Shown here: one piece after another, positions 1 to 7,384 of the stretch
Layout: every line of letters starts with the position of its first letter
Position numbering within the stretch: the first letter of the stretch is position 1
Source: ATZT02 sp046048135
GTDB lineage: Bacteria > Actinomycetota > Actinomycetes > S36-B12 > UBA5976
Direction of reading: 5' to 3'
DNA: 64,000 nt
Assembly (NCBI GenBank): GCA_046048135.1
Contig: JBJOGR010000044.1
Span: 1-64,000 of the forward strand
The notes under the pieces: generated by a model
Told to the model about the DNA's origin: nothing
Database searches by the model: none
The model's input: the letters and a program-made list of their open reading frames with translations, nothing else
Position numbers and translations under genes: made by a program

Positions 1-358
1 TATCGCTTGATGTTAGAGTGTATTCAACAGCGAGCTCAGCATTTGAAAAAATAAATGCACCGTCATCCCCAAAATCTTCATCAATAGTGCCATTTGCATT
101 TAACCTTATTAAGGTCATCACCGGTACACCGTCTGAATCTTCCGAACCACCGGCTAACAGGATTTTCCCATCATTTTGAATTTGCTGATCTATTACCTCA
201 AAGTTATTCCAGGTATCGTCGAGAGTTGTTAAAAATCCACTTGATCCAAACGAAGTATCCAGCGAATTCGCTTGGGCCGGTGATAAAACCGTTACAAGGG
301 CGAAAAGAGCCAGGATTAAGCCAGAGAGAGTGGATCCGGGAGGTTTTATATTAAACAT
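1..358 (-). CDS. Secreted delta-60 repeat protein, N-terminal part (runs off the left edge)
   Basis: About 119 codons are present; the C-terminus lies outside the window. A typical signal peptide (hydrophobic stretch at residues 13-26, cleavage after AQA near residue 31) is followed at once by a delta-60 repeat: LDTSFGSSG at residues 33-41, then the typical QNDGKILLAG core near residues 58-67, a second LNANGTIDEDFG unit and the start of another. These repeats form beta-propeller-like folds in secreted or surface proteins of unknown substrate. The start is ATG at 358; a perfect TATAAT (365-370, minus strand) ends 6 nt before it, so the mRNA is probably leaderless. Base composition is visibly less AT-rich than in the two following ORFs, in line with an accessory origin. 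Confidence 0.8.
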   Translation of the reverse strand, partial: MFNIKPPGSTLSGLILALFALVTVLSPAQANSLDTSFGSSGFLTTLDDTWNNFEVIDQQIQNDGKILLAGGSEDSDGVPVMTLIRLNANGTIDEDFGDDGAFIFSNAELAVEYTLTSSD

Positions 359-364
359 TGGTCA

Positions 365-370
365 ATTATA
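365..370 (-). promoter_or_regulatory. -10 box TATAAT, leaderless promoter of the delta-60 gene
   Basis: TATAAT on the minus strand is separated by 6 nt from ATG at 358, which places the transcription start at or next to the start codon. Confidence 0.55.
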
Positions 371-478
371 GGACATCTGTTACTCCTGGGTTGGATGTGA
401 TTAATGAGATAAAATGGTGTTTGTGGGATTACCTGCTTTTAGAAAGTTATCCCAACAGAAAAAGCATTTCAAACAAGA

Positions 479-715
479 ATGGAAGTAATCAAAAAAGATT
501 TTCCAAACGCTTGGTCTAAATGGAATGACCCTGAAGTTGTACAATTACAATCAGAATTTCACGATTACAAAAATATTGAATATTTGTGTAACAGTCACAA
601 GCGCGCACCAGGTGGAATAACTTCAAAGTTAAAGGCATTAGGTTTAATATCAGAAGATTCAACACGAGATGAAGCTATTAATTTTATAAATAAGAGAAGC
701 TCTACTAAAAACTAA
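479..715 (+). CDS. Small hypothetical protein with a Myb/HTH-like segment, possibly a gene remnant
   Basis: Encodes 78 residues. The middle part has the pattern W-x-D-P-x(2)-V-x(2)-L-x(3)-F, then an H-x-R-x-PGGI-x-SKL-x-ALGLI tail. This resembles the short helix-turn-helix repeats (GaI-x-sRL-x-kLGl) appended to several bacterial helicases and nucleases. No Shine-Dalgarno sequence or TAnnnT box supports the ATG. An in-frame open stretch begins earlier, right after the stop at 440-442, and a second short ORF in another frame (414-488) reaches into it, so a frameshifted or truncated ancestor is possible. It lies in the accessory left edge. Function unknown. Confidence 0.35.
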   Translation: MEVIKKDFPNAWSKWNDPEVVQLQSEFHDYKNIEYLCNSHKRAPGGITSKLKALGLISEDSTRDEAINFINKRSSTKN

Positions 716-736
716 AACTAAAATTTTTTAAGATTT

Positions 737-1186
737 TTAAATTGCATCACTCAGCCAAGTTCCGTTTTTTGTATTTATACGTTCTTTCTTTTCTCTATGA
801 TGAATTTTTAACCACTCTAGTATTTGGTTTAAGTCTTGTTTAGAAATACGTACATTAGAGAATTTGTTTTCAAAAGTAATAACGCCAAAATTAACACTGA
901 TTCTTAGTTTAATTTTTTGCTTATATTTTAAAAAATTACCCCAGGAATTAACACTCCTGCTCTCTGAATAAGTGTCATCAATTCTATAATTAAATAAATC
1001 CCAAGTACCACTATAAGGTTTTGCATTAATTATTTTTATTTTCCCATCACTTTGAAATCTAAAATCACCAACAAACACAATTGCGTCTGAACGCTCACCT
1101 AATCTACGCAGAACATCTTGCTTATACTGAATTTCATTTGAAACAACAAAATAATCTATTTTAGTCTTCTTGAATAATCTAAACAT
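737..1186 (-). CDS. Hypothetical protein, 149 aa
   Basis: I do not recognise a family. The protein is Lys/Ile/Asn-rich, has no signal peptide or membrane segment, and alternates strands and helices (for example IVFVGDFRFQSDGKIKIINA at about residues 36-55). The gene is flanked by the accessory ORF at 479-715 and by the tRNA-derived scar near 1411-1460. A possible -10 (TAACAT, minus strand) lies 9 nt before the ATG, with no clear ribosome binding site. It is even more AT-rich than the core genes. Probably cargo of an integrated element or an orphan gene. Confidence 0.5.
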   Translation of the reverse strand: MFRLFKKTKIDYFVVSNEIQYKQDVLRRLGERSDAIVFVGDFRFQSDGKIKIINAKPYSGTWDLFNYRIDDTYSESRSVNSWGNFLKYKQKIKLRISVNFGVITFENKFSNVRISKQDLNQILEWLKIHHREKKERINTKNGTWLSDAI

Positions 1187-1616
1187 ATTAATCCAATGTT
1201 AGTGCTCAAACTCCAAACATTATTAAAAATTTTAGAGGGGATAGTAGATACAATTCGGACACAGGAATTAATAACCTGGGGTCATAAGAGTCAACAAATA
1301 GTCAACATCGTAGAGAGTTACAGATAGAGCCAGACGTTTATATCGCGTGATTATTTGTGGGTAACAGATTCATAAAGTTACATAGGCTGGCATAGGGTGA
1401 TATCGGGAGCACGAACTTAAAATCTGTCAAGTGTGGGTTCGAGTCCCACCGAGGGCACCAATGCAGAAAAGTTACTTCTATTCAATGTTTTGTAGATAAC
1501 TATCAATTTATGTTCAACAATCGCCATGTCTGTAGATAAAAAATAATCTTTGGTCTAGTTTGAATATGGAATTCTGGCTAGGATGACAAAAACCTTCTTT
1601 TGGTGAAAGAGTGATT
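1187..1616. other. Intergenic accessory junction, 430 nt
   Basis: No convincing gene. It holds a weak ORF at 1196-1327 (43 aa, no ribosome binding site), a pair of direct repeats AGTCAACA with an 11-nt period near 1291-1310, the tRNA-Leu-like 3' end at 1411-1460, and then the promoter region of the acyl-CoA ligase (TAGGAT at 1579-1584). The repeats next to a tRNA 3' end resemble integrase arm sites beside an attachment site. Confidence 0.5.
1411..1460 (+). other. 3' fragment of a tRNA-Leu-like gene, putative attachment-site scar
   Basis: A perfect T-arm (GTGGG at 1433-1437, loop TTCGAGT, CCCAC at 1445-1449) is followed by CGAGGGC, the 3' acceptor strand, then A and an encoded CCA (1458-1460). 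Upstream is an anticodon-loop-like CTTAAAA, as in tRNA-Leu(UAA). The matching 5' acceptor strand (GCCCTCG), a sound D-arm and the long variable arm of a leucine tRNA are all missing, so this is not a complete tRNA. Integrases commonly use tRNA 3' ends, and integration leaves such a fragment at the far end of the element. The intact tRNA would be expected left of this window. Confidence 0.55.
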
Positions 1617-3347
1617 ATGGCAAAGCAACCTTGGTTAGCTAAATACCCAGCAGGTATAAGCCCGCAATTGGCGCAAACTGATATTGCGCACCTTCCAGAT
1701 TTAATTCGTCGCGCTACAAAAGCTTACGAAAAAAATACTGCATTTACTCAATGCATGCCAAATGGCATGAATGGCTCACTTACTTTTAAACAAGTTGATG
1801 AACTTTCTGATGACTTTGCTGTTTACTTACGTGAAGGTCTAGGACTTAGCGCAGGCGAACGAGTGGCTGTGCAAATGCCAAATTGTTTGAGTTATCCAAT
1901 AGTGGCATTTGGAATTATGAAAGCAGGATGTGTTTTAGTAAACACCAACCCTCTTTACACCGCTTCAGAAATGGTTCATCAATTTTCTGATTCTCAAGCA
2001 AAAGTGTTAGTCATAATTGATATGTTCGCAGATCGCTTACCTGAAGTTTTACAAAAAACAAATATAGAAACTGTTATAACAGTAAAGATTTCTGAGTACT
2101 TCCCAACAGTTGTTAGTGGAGTAATCAGAATGGTACAAAAAGTATGGAATAGATCTTTACCAAAAATTACAACTAAACACACAAAATTAGGTGACGCTTT
2201 AAGTAAAGGTCATACTCACGCAAAAAGAAGTCAAGTTCTTGACTATGCAAAAGATATTAAAGCTGACTCGATAGCTGCACTTCAATACACCGGTGGAACA
2301 ACTGGTGTATCAAAAGGAGCGATGCTAACTCATAAAAACTTAGTGCTAAACACTCTACAAATGATGCAAATGGTGGATAAATTTATTCGTTTAGGTAAAG
2401 AAACAATTATTACTGCTTTACCGCTTTATCACATTTTTGCTTTCACAGTAAATCTTTTAGGTTTTTATCATGTAGGTGGAAGAAATATTGTGATTCCAAA
2501 TCCAAGACCTCCAAGCAATATGAAAAAAGCTTTTGAAAATTACCAAATAACTTGGGTATCAGGTGTTAATACTTTGTATAGCGCGTTATTAAAAGAACGT
2601 TGGTTCTTAGATAGTCCGCCAAAGAATTTAAGTGCATCTGTTGCAGGTGGAATGGCGCTACATCAATCAGTTGCAACTGATTGGCAAAAAGTAACAAATT
2701 CTCCATTAGTTGAAGGTTTTGGTTTAACAGAATCTTCCCCAGTTCTAACTTTCAATCCACTGGGTGGAATTTCTAAACCAGGCTCTATAGGAATTCCAAT
2801 GCCATCTACTGACATTCGAATTGTTGATGAAAATGGCCAAGATGTAAACGTGGGCGAAGCTGGAGAATTAATCGCTCAAGGACCTCAAATCATGCTGGGT
2901 TATTGGAACAACGAAAAAGAAACAGCAAATGTATTAAGAAATGGTTGGCTTCACACAGGCGATATTGCTCAAATGGATGAAGATGGGTATTTCAAAATTG
3001 TTGATCGCAAGAAAGATGTGATTTTGGTCAGCGGATTCAATGTTTATCCAAATGAAATTGAAGAAACAATAGCCAAACTTTCAAATGTTAAAGAAGTTGG
3101 TGTTATTGGATTACCTGATGAAAACACTGGGGAAAGAGTTTGTGCCTACATTGTTGCTGCTTCTGGAACTCTTTCTAAAGAAGAAGTCATCGCCCATTGT
3201 GAGAAATCTTTAGCAAGATACAAACTGCCTAAATCAGTAGTTATTGTTACAGAATTGCCAAAGAGCCCTATTGGAAAAATTCTAAGAAGAGAATTACGTA
3301 GAACCGAAATGAATGGAATTGCAAACAACCATCAGAAGGGTGCCTAA
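1617..3347 (+). CDS. fadD: Long-chain fatty acid--CoA ligase
   Basis: AMP-forming acyl-CoA synthetase that activates fatty acids with ATP and CoA. Of 576 residues, the ATP-binding loop YTGGTTGVSKGA is at about 224-235, the GLTESSP motif near 365, and the GWLHTGD and DRKKD hinge motifs lie in the last third; the C-terminal catalytic Lys is in SPIGKILRRELR. Length is normal for FadD. The ATG at 1617 has a purine-rich GAAAGAG upstream; a GTG six bases earlier (1611) is the alternative. TAGGAT at 1579-1584 is a likely -10. The stop overlaps the start of the next gene (TAATG), so the two are probably cotranscribed. Confidence 0.9.
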   Translation: MAKQPWLAKYPAGISPQLAQTDIAHLPDLIRRATKAYEKNTAFTQCMPNGMNGSLTFKQVDELSDDFAVYLREGLGLSAGERVAVQMPNCLSYPIVAFGIMKAGCVLVNTNPLYTASEMVHQFSDSQAKVLVIIDMFADRLPEVLQKTNIETVITVKISEYFPTVVSGVIRMVQKVWNRSLPKITTKHTKLGDALSKGHTHAKRSQVLDYAKDIKADSIAALQYTGGTTGVSKGAMLTHKNLVLNTLQMMQMVDKFIRLGKETIITALPLYHIFAFTVNLLGFYHVGGRNIVIPNPRPPSNMKKAFENYQITWVSGVNTLYSALLKERWFLDSPPKNLSASVAGGMALHQSVATDWQKVTNSPLVEGFGLTESSPVLTFNPLGGISKPGSIGIPMPSTDIRIVDENGQDVNVGEAGELIAQGPQIMLGYWNNEKETANVLRNGWLHTGDIAQMDEDGYFKIVDRKKDVILVSGFNVYPNEIEETIAKLSNVKEVGVIGLPDENTGERVCAYIVAASGTLSKEEVIAHCEKSLARYKLPKSVVIVTELPKSPIGKILRRELRRTEMNGIANNHQKGA

Positions 3348-4318
3348 TGTTTTTACCTGGAGTACTTGTTGCAGCACAAGCTGAAGTTCGAGAACAAGAT
3401 GTTGTAACACCTTTTGAAGAAGTACTTTTAGTGATCATGGTGTTTGTGATCATGTTTGGTTTAGGAGCTGGATTAACTCCTAGAGATTTTCGTCAAGCTT
3501 TAAAAAGACCTTGGGGATTAATTATTGGTTGGGTAACCCAATTTGGAATTATGCCTTTATTGGCATTTGTATTAGTTACTACTTTTTTATTTCAGCTACC
3601 TAGTGAATATGCAATACCTGTAGCAATTGGTGCATTAATTATGGGTTGTGTTCCAGCAGGAACTACTTCAAATATTTTCACTTATTTTTCTAAAGGCAAT
3701 TTAGCTTTAAGTGTGATCATGACTACGAATTCAACTCTTTGGGCAATAATTATGACACCGTTATCCTTATATATTTATCTTGGCTTACTTTTACCTGATG
3801 GAGGAATAGCTCAACAAATTCCGCCAAGAAATATTATTGTTACGTTAGTAATTTTATTAATTCCTGTTGTGTTAGGAATGTTAATCAGAAAATACAGCGC
3901 AAATATCGGAGCAGTTCTTGAACTCTTGGGTGGGTTAATCGGAGTGTTCTTTATTTTGTTTTTGCTTTCTACTTGGGTCCCAAGAAACTGGGGACTACTT
4001 TCATCAACTCCTTGGCAAACTTATGTTGTAGCAATCGGTCTTGGTTTATTTGGAATAGTGGTTGCATATTTATTAACCCGAGGTTTCAAAATGCATCCAA
4101 TGAATGCTCGAACTATTGCATTAGAAACAGGTATTCAAAACGGTCCACTTGGAATTGCAATTGTGTTATTAAACTTTAGTGGTGATCCAAGAATTGGTTT
4201 AGTGCTAATAGTTCCTGCTCTATACTCACTCTTTATTGTGTTGATTGCCACAGCAGTAACTTTTTGGTTTAGAAAAGCAAACTTAGCCGAAGAGCAAAAG
4301 ATTCCAAGTCTTCTCTAG
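3347..4318 (+). CDS. Bile acid:sodium symporter (BASS) family transporter
   Basis: Integral membrane protein of 323 residues with about nine hydrophobic helices. The region FGLGAGLTPRDFRQALKRP (about 37-55) is the usual N-terminal signature of the SBF/BASS fold, and MGCVPAGTTSN (about 100-110) matches the crossing-helix motif that binds sodium and substrate. Members carry bile acids, pantoate, 2-keto acids and similar organic anions; the substrate here cannot be read from sequence. Its start overlaps the stop of the acyl-CoA ligase by 1 nt, which suggests translational coupling and perhaps an organic acid substrate. Confidence 0.8.
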   Translation: MFLPGVLVAAQAEVREQDVVTPFEEVLLVIMVFVIMFGLGAGLTPRDFRQALKRPWGLIIGWVTQFGIMPLLAFVLVTTFLFQLPSEYAIPVAIGALIMGCVPAGTTSNIFTYFSKGNLALSVIMTTNSTLWAIIMTPLSLYIYLGLLLPDGGIAQQIPPRNIIVTLVILLIPVVLGMLIRKYSANIGAVLELLGGLIGVFFILFLLSTWVPRNWGLLSSTPWQTYVVAIGLGLFGIVVAYLLTRGFKMHPMNARTIALETGIQNGPLGIAIVLLNFSGDPRIGLVLIVPALYSLFIVLIATAVTFWFRKANLAEEQKIPSLL

Positions 4319-4367
4319 TTTTGCACAAATGCACTAACTTTAAAATTAAATATTAATTACCAATTAG

Positions 4368-4373
4368 TATAAT
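4368..4373 (+). promoter_or_regulatory. -10 box TATAAT, leaderless promoter
   Basis: TATAAT followed by 7 nt and the ATG at 4381. There is no Shine-Dalgarno sequence. Confidence 0.6.
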
Positions 4374-4380
4374 TAAAATA

Positions 4381-4971
4381 ATGAAAAAATTTGATCGAAT
4401 AGGTTTACAAAGCGGCCTACTAGTTTTAGTTACATTAATATTGCATCATTTTGCAGGTGGCCAAGTACCAAATGTTTTAATAATTTTTGCAATCTGGTTA
4501 TCCTTTTTTATTTTAGGTTTAATTTTTTTCAAATTTTTCAAAACCTTAAATGGATCCCTTGCACTTTCGCTAGTGTCTCAACCATTTTTACATTTTATAT
4601 TTGAAAAAACTGCAGTAAATACAAATGTTACTTGCGTAGCTATGAATGATCATTCTTATCATTATGTAAGTAGTAGTTGTAATGAAATAGCCAATTCAGG
4701 CCATAGCCATGCTGGATCATTAACGGTCATGGTTATTTTTCATATTTTAGCCATATTTTTTATCCAGATATTTTCTATTTTGGCTGATAAGGTTATAAAC
4801 AAAACAAAAATATTTATAAATAGAATTTGGAACTTTGTTAATCAGAACATACCAAATTTAAAGTTTTTAAATCCACTAAAAGACATCAAAGCAATTCCAG
4901 TAAATTTATTTTTATTAGAGTTGGTTTTAAAAAATATAGTTATTCGACGCGGTCCTCCTATTTTCTCCTAG
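4381..4971 (+). CDS. His/Cys-rich membrane protein next to YcnI, putative metal handling
   Basis: Encodes 196 residues with hydrophobic helices at about 12-28, 31-51, 58-74 and 112-135. Between helices 3 and 4 is a loop with possible metal ligands: Cys85, Met88, His91, His94, Cys100, His108 and His110. More His residues lie in or beside the helices (22, 23, 71, 121). The C-terminal tail is amphipathic and ends in RRGPP plus three residues. I do not recognise the family. It sits 58 nt upstream of a YcnI-type copper protein on the same strand, so a role in copper movement across the membrane is a reasonable inference. TATAAT 7 nt upstream indicates a leaderless start. Confidence 0.65.
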   Translation: MKKFDRIGLQSGLLVLVTLILHHFAGGQVPNVLIIFAIWLSFFILGLIFFKFFKTLNGSLALSLVSQPFLHFIFEKTAVNTNVTCVAMNDHSYHYVSSSCNEIANSGHSHAGSLTVMVIFHILAIFFIQIFSILADKVINKTKIFINRIWNFVNQNIPNLKFLNPLKDIKAIPVNLFLLELVLKNIVIRRGPPIFS

Positions 4972-5029
4972 ACAAAAGAGATCAAACACCAAAGCAAATT
5001 GCTTTGAGTTGCTTAAAATAGGAGAAATT

Positions 5030-5680
5030 TTGAAAAATATAAGAAGAAATACAGTAATTGCTTTTGTAATTACATTTTTTTCAGTAATTACAAATACGTC
5101 AGCGGCATTTGCACACGCTACAGTTCAAGATGCAAATGCAGTTGCAAACGGCTACGGATCATTTTCAATTCGGATACCTCATGGATGTGAAGCAAAAGCA
5201 ACAGATTCAGTTGTCTTTGTAATTCCATCTGATGTAACAGGTGTTAAGCCGGAAAGAAAAGCTGGTTGGTCAACCCAAATTGAAAAATCAGAAAATAATC
5301 CAACAACTGTTACTTATATAGCAGAAGTTGGACTACCAGATGATCAATTTGAGGATTTTGGTTTTTCAGTTAAGTGGCCTGATAAACCAAATCAAACAAT
5401 ATATTTTGAGGTAACTCAAAATTGTGGAGACAAGCAAACTATTTGGAATGAAATTCCAAAAGAAGGCGAAGATTCACATTCACTTGATCATCCTGCACCA
5501 TCGGTGACTTTGTCTGCTCCAGAAAGTCATGATCACGGTGCTACACACTCAGATGAAATGGCAAAAGAAGTTTCATCTACTGTTGCTGAAGAAAACAATT
5601 TATTGCCAATAATCTATGCAGTTATTGCTGGATTAGTTGCAGGAGTTGTTTCTTCTTATCTATTTACAAGAAAAAGATAA
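5030..5680 (+). CDS. ycnI: YcnI-family (DUF1775) copper-binding protein
   Basis: Membrane-anchored extracellular protein of the YcnI/DUF1775 family, which binds copper through the N-terminal His of the mature chain. The signal peptide ends in AFA after residue 28, so the mature protein starts His29-Ala-Thr-Val, as in YcnI. The DUF1775 domain covers about 29-155, a His/Asp-rich linker follows (HSLDHP, HDHGATHSDE), and a single C-terminal helix (about 192-210) ends in RKR. TTG at 5030 is chosen because AGGAG lies 6 nt upstream; a longer start would disrupt the signal peptide. It follows the His/Cys-rich membrane protein and precedes a thioredoxin-like lipoprotein. Confidence 0.85.
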   Translation: MKNIRRNTVIAFVITFFSVITNTSAAFAHATVQDANAVANGYGSFSIRIPHGCEAKATDSVVFVIPSDVTGVKPERKAGWSTQIEKSENNPTTVTYIAEVGLPDDQFEDFGFSVKWPDKPNQTIYFEVTQNCGDKQTIWNEIPKEGEDSHSLDHPAPSVTLSAPESHDHGATHSDEMAKEVSSTVAEENNLLPIIYAVIAGLVAGVVSSYLFTRKR

Positions 5681-5686
5681 ATAAAA

Positions 5687-5722
5687 AATGGTGTCCGGTA
5701 TCGATTGGTACCGGACACCATT
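5687..5722 (+). terminator. Hairpin terminator after ycnI
   Basis: Perfect 14-bp inverted repeat (5687-5700 with 5709-5722, stem core GGTGTCCGGTA) and an 8-nt loop. No T-run follows on the plus strand, so it would be a tail-less hairpin terminator. It lies between the ycnI stop and the promoter of the next gene. Confidence 0.6.
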
Positions 5723-5728
5723 ACTGCA

Positions 5729-5734
5729 TAGAAT
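5729..5734 (+). promoter_or_regulatory. -10 box TAGAAT, leaderless promoter
   Basis: TAGAAT, 6 nt, then the ATG at 5741. It starts just after the preceding hairpin, so the downstream gene has its own promoter. Confidence 0.55.
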
Positions 5735-5740
5735 ATAAAT

Positions 5741-6313
5741 ATGAAATTTAAGGTAATTCCTATACTTTTACTTGCTTCAATAACATTGGGATGTAGTGCA
5801 GATGAAAATCGTGGAGCATTTTTAGAAAACAACGCTACAAATTATTTAACTCCAAAGTGCCCGACCTCTGATCTAGAAGCAAAACTCGCAAAAGGAGTTA
5901 TTGCTCCTGCAGTTTTGGAGTGTTTAGGGCATGAACAATTAGTAAATTTAGCTGGTATTTCCAGTGATAAACCTTTGGTAATTAGTTTTTGGGCTTCTTG
6001 GTGCACAATTTGTGAAGATGACGCTATTGCATTTAATTCAGCATATAAAAAGTTGAATGGAAAAATTAATTTTCTAGGAATTGCCTACCAAGATATTGAA
6101 AAAGAATCATTACAAGCTTCATATAAATGGCAATTACCTTTTGCAAGTGTTCAAGACCCAAGGAGTTTGTTGAGAGAATTCTATGGAATTACAGGTCTTC
6201 CTATAACTTTATTAGTTGATAAAAATGGCAAGTTAATTGAAAGAATCAATGGCCCAATTGGTCAACCACAAGAATTTATTAATCGTTTAAGTGAAAAATT
6301 AATTTCTTATTAA
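5741..6313 (+). CDS. TlpA/ResA-like thioredoxin-fold lipoprotein
   Basis: Extracytoplasmic thiol-disulfide oxidoreductase of 190 residues. A lipobox LTLGC puts the lipidated Cys at residue 18. The thioredoxin domain has the active site W-C-T-I-C (Cys88 and Cys91) in FWASWCTIC and the cis-Pro loop GITGLP. Extra cysteines are at 40 and 61. Relatives reduce apocytochromes or copper-site cysteines during cytochrome assembly; together with YcnI upstream this points to copper or oxidase maturation (inference). The start is leaderless (TAGAAT 6 nt upstream). Its stop abuts the stop of the convergent gene with no gap. Confidence 0.85.
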   Translation: MKFKVIPILLLASITLGCSADENRGAFLENNATNYLTPKCPTSDLEAKLAKGVIAPAVLECLGHEQLVNLAGISSDKPLVISFWASWCTICEDDAIAFNSAYKKLNGKINFLGIAYQDIEKESLQASYKWQLPFASVQDPRSLLREFYGITGLPITLLVDKNGKLIERINGPIGQPQEFINRLSEKLISY

Positions 6314-6763
6314 CTACCAGCGCATTTTTACTTTGTTACAGTTGGCATGCAACTGATCTTCTAAAGCAATAATTTGACCATTTATTCCAGCTCTAACATC
6401 TACTTGATCTGTCGGAAAATAGGTTGAGGCTCTCGTGGCATAAAGGTTAGACATTTGTTGCATTAAATCTTTACATACACCATATGATGCATTGGCATAC
6501 TTTTTAATTTTTTCAGCTGCTGCATATTCTTTTCCAGCCATACTTTCAGCAGAAATTTTTCCTAAAACTCTATAGTTATGCTCATTTATATAATGTTGAT
6601 TATCGGTTATAGCAAAATTTCTTAATTGTTTTGTATTAGCAGTTTTTCCACATTTGCTTGTTTCAGATTTACATTTTGCTTTAGGTAAATATGCAAAACT
6701 TGGAGAAGAGAAAACGAATAAAAGTAGAAACGAAGTTATTGTTACAGTTATTTTCTTTTTCAT
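6314..6763 (-). CDS. Small secreted protein of unknown function
   Basis: Encodes 149 residues with a clear signal peptide (KKK start, hydrophobic 7-20, cleavage after SFA near 24). The mature part has Cys residues in KCKSETSKCGK, VCKDL and ANCNK, possibly two disulfides, and otherwise reads as helical. I do not recognise a family. It is convergent with the TlpA-like lipoprotein, with stop codons directly adjacent. AAAGAG lies just upstream of the ATG. The four cysteines make it a possible client of the neighbouring thiol oxidoreductase, but that is only inference. Confidence 0.6.
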   Translation of the reverse strand: MKKKITVTITSFLLLFVFSSPSFAYLPKAKCKSETSKCGKTANTKQLRNFAITDNQHYINEHNYRVLGKISAESMAGKEYAAAEKIKKYANASYGVCKDLMQQMSNLYATRASTYFPTDQVDVRAGINGQIIALEDQLHANCNKVKMRW

Positions 6764-6785
6764 ATTCTCTTTCTATCTTAAATTT

Positions 6786-6825
6786 TTAGGGCCATTTCGC
6801 AATTTAACTCGCGAAATGGCCCTAA
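6786..6825. terminator. Perfect 15-bp hairpin below the histone-like gene
   Basis: Perfect 15-bp inverted repeat (6786-6800 with 6811-6825; core AGGGCCATTTCGC) and a 10-nt loop. It lies 3' of the minus-strand histone-like gene and upstream of the secreted-protein gene. There is no U-run on the minus strand; a short TTTTT follows on the plus strand. Probably a tail-less terminator for the histone-like transcript. Confidence 0.6.
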
Positions 6826-6859
6826 AGCTTTTTAGCCAAACAAGTACTTAACTAGTTAA

Positions 6860-7153
6860 TTACCAGCTAAGTGGATTGAATGGTGATGGTGCAGGAGTTT
6901 CTGCTGCTGGTGCAGCTGGTGCTGCAGCCTTTGGAGCAGATTTCTTAGAAGACTTCTTTTTAGAAGCTTTCTTTTTTGTAGCTTTTTTCTTTGAAGATTT
7001 CTTTGCAGATTTCTTCTTCGCTACCTTCTTTTTTGTAACTTTTTTCTTTGAAGATTTCTTTGCAGACTTCTTCTTAGTTACTTTCTTTTTTGCTACCTTG
7101 CGTTTCGCGCTCTTTTTAGAGGCGCTTTTTTTTGACTTCTTACGTGCTGCCAC
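6860..7153 (-). CDS. Lys/Ala-rich histone H1-like protein
   Basis: A 97-residue basic protein, nearly all Lys, Ser, Ala, Thr and Val up to about residue 75, then an Ala/Pro-rich tail ending PFNPLSW. The Lys-rich part contains a 19-residue tandem repeat (unit around KKSAKKSSKKKVTKKK), visible in DNA as 57-bp repeats. Such H1/HC2-like tails bind DNA non-specifically and compact the nucleoid. GTG at 7153 is chosen because GGAGG lies 5-6 nt upstream and the protein then begins AARKKSKK; longer readings add unrelated residues. TATAGT near 7200 on the minus strand is a possible -10. An HU-like domain is absent, so this is not a HupB. Confidence 0.75.
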   Translation of the reverse strand: MAARKKSKKSASKKSAKRKVAKKKVTKKKSAKKSSKKKVTKKKVAKKKSAKKSSKKKATKKKASKKKSSKKSAPKAAAPAAPAAETPAPSPFNPLSW

Positions 7154-7384
7154 TATTCCTCCGTACGGGGTGGAAATTACTGCATTTATTCTCGCACTAT
7201 ATAGATCCATAATTACAGCCAGACCCTAGTTTTTTCCTGGGCAAATCTGCACCTTTGGTCCATAATTTCGTGCTTAATCTCAAGGCTAGAAAGCATGACT
7301 TATAAAAACGTGTTACCTTGAAAATAGGAGGAAATTAAAAGGCCTCTAAAAAGTTAGTTCTTCTAAAGGAGACAAAGAAAAAAG

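Noticed and set aside
1196..1327. 43-codon ORF in the junction region
   Set aside because: No ribosome binding site or -10, no recognisable motif, and it runs through the direct repeats; likely a chance ORF.
1370..1460. A complete tRNA-Leu gene
   Set aside because: The 5' acceptor strand GCCCTCG, a regular D-arm and the long variable arm are absent; only the 3' portion is intact.
6876..7229. Plus-strand ORF rich in Phe and Asp
   Set aside because: It is the antisense reading of the Lys-rich histone-like gene (AAG/AAA become CTT/TTT); no start signal, implausible composition.
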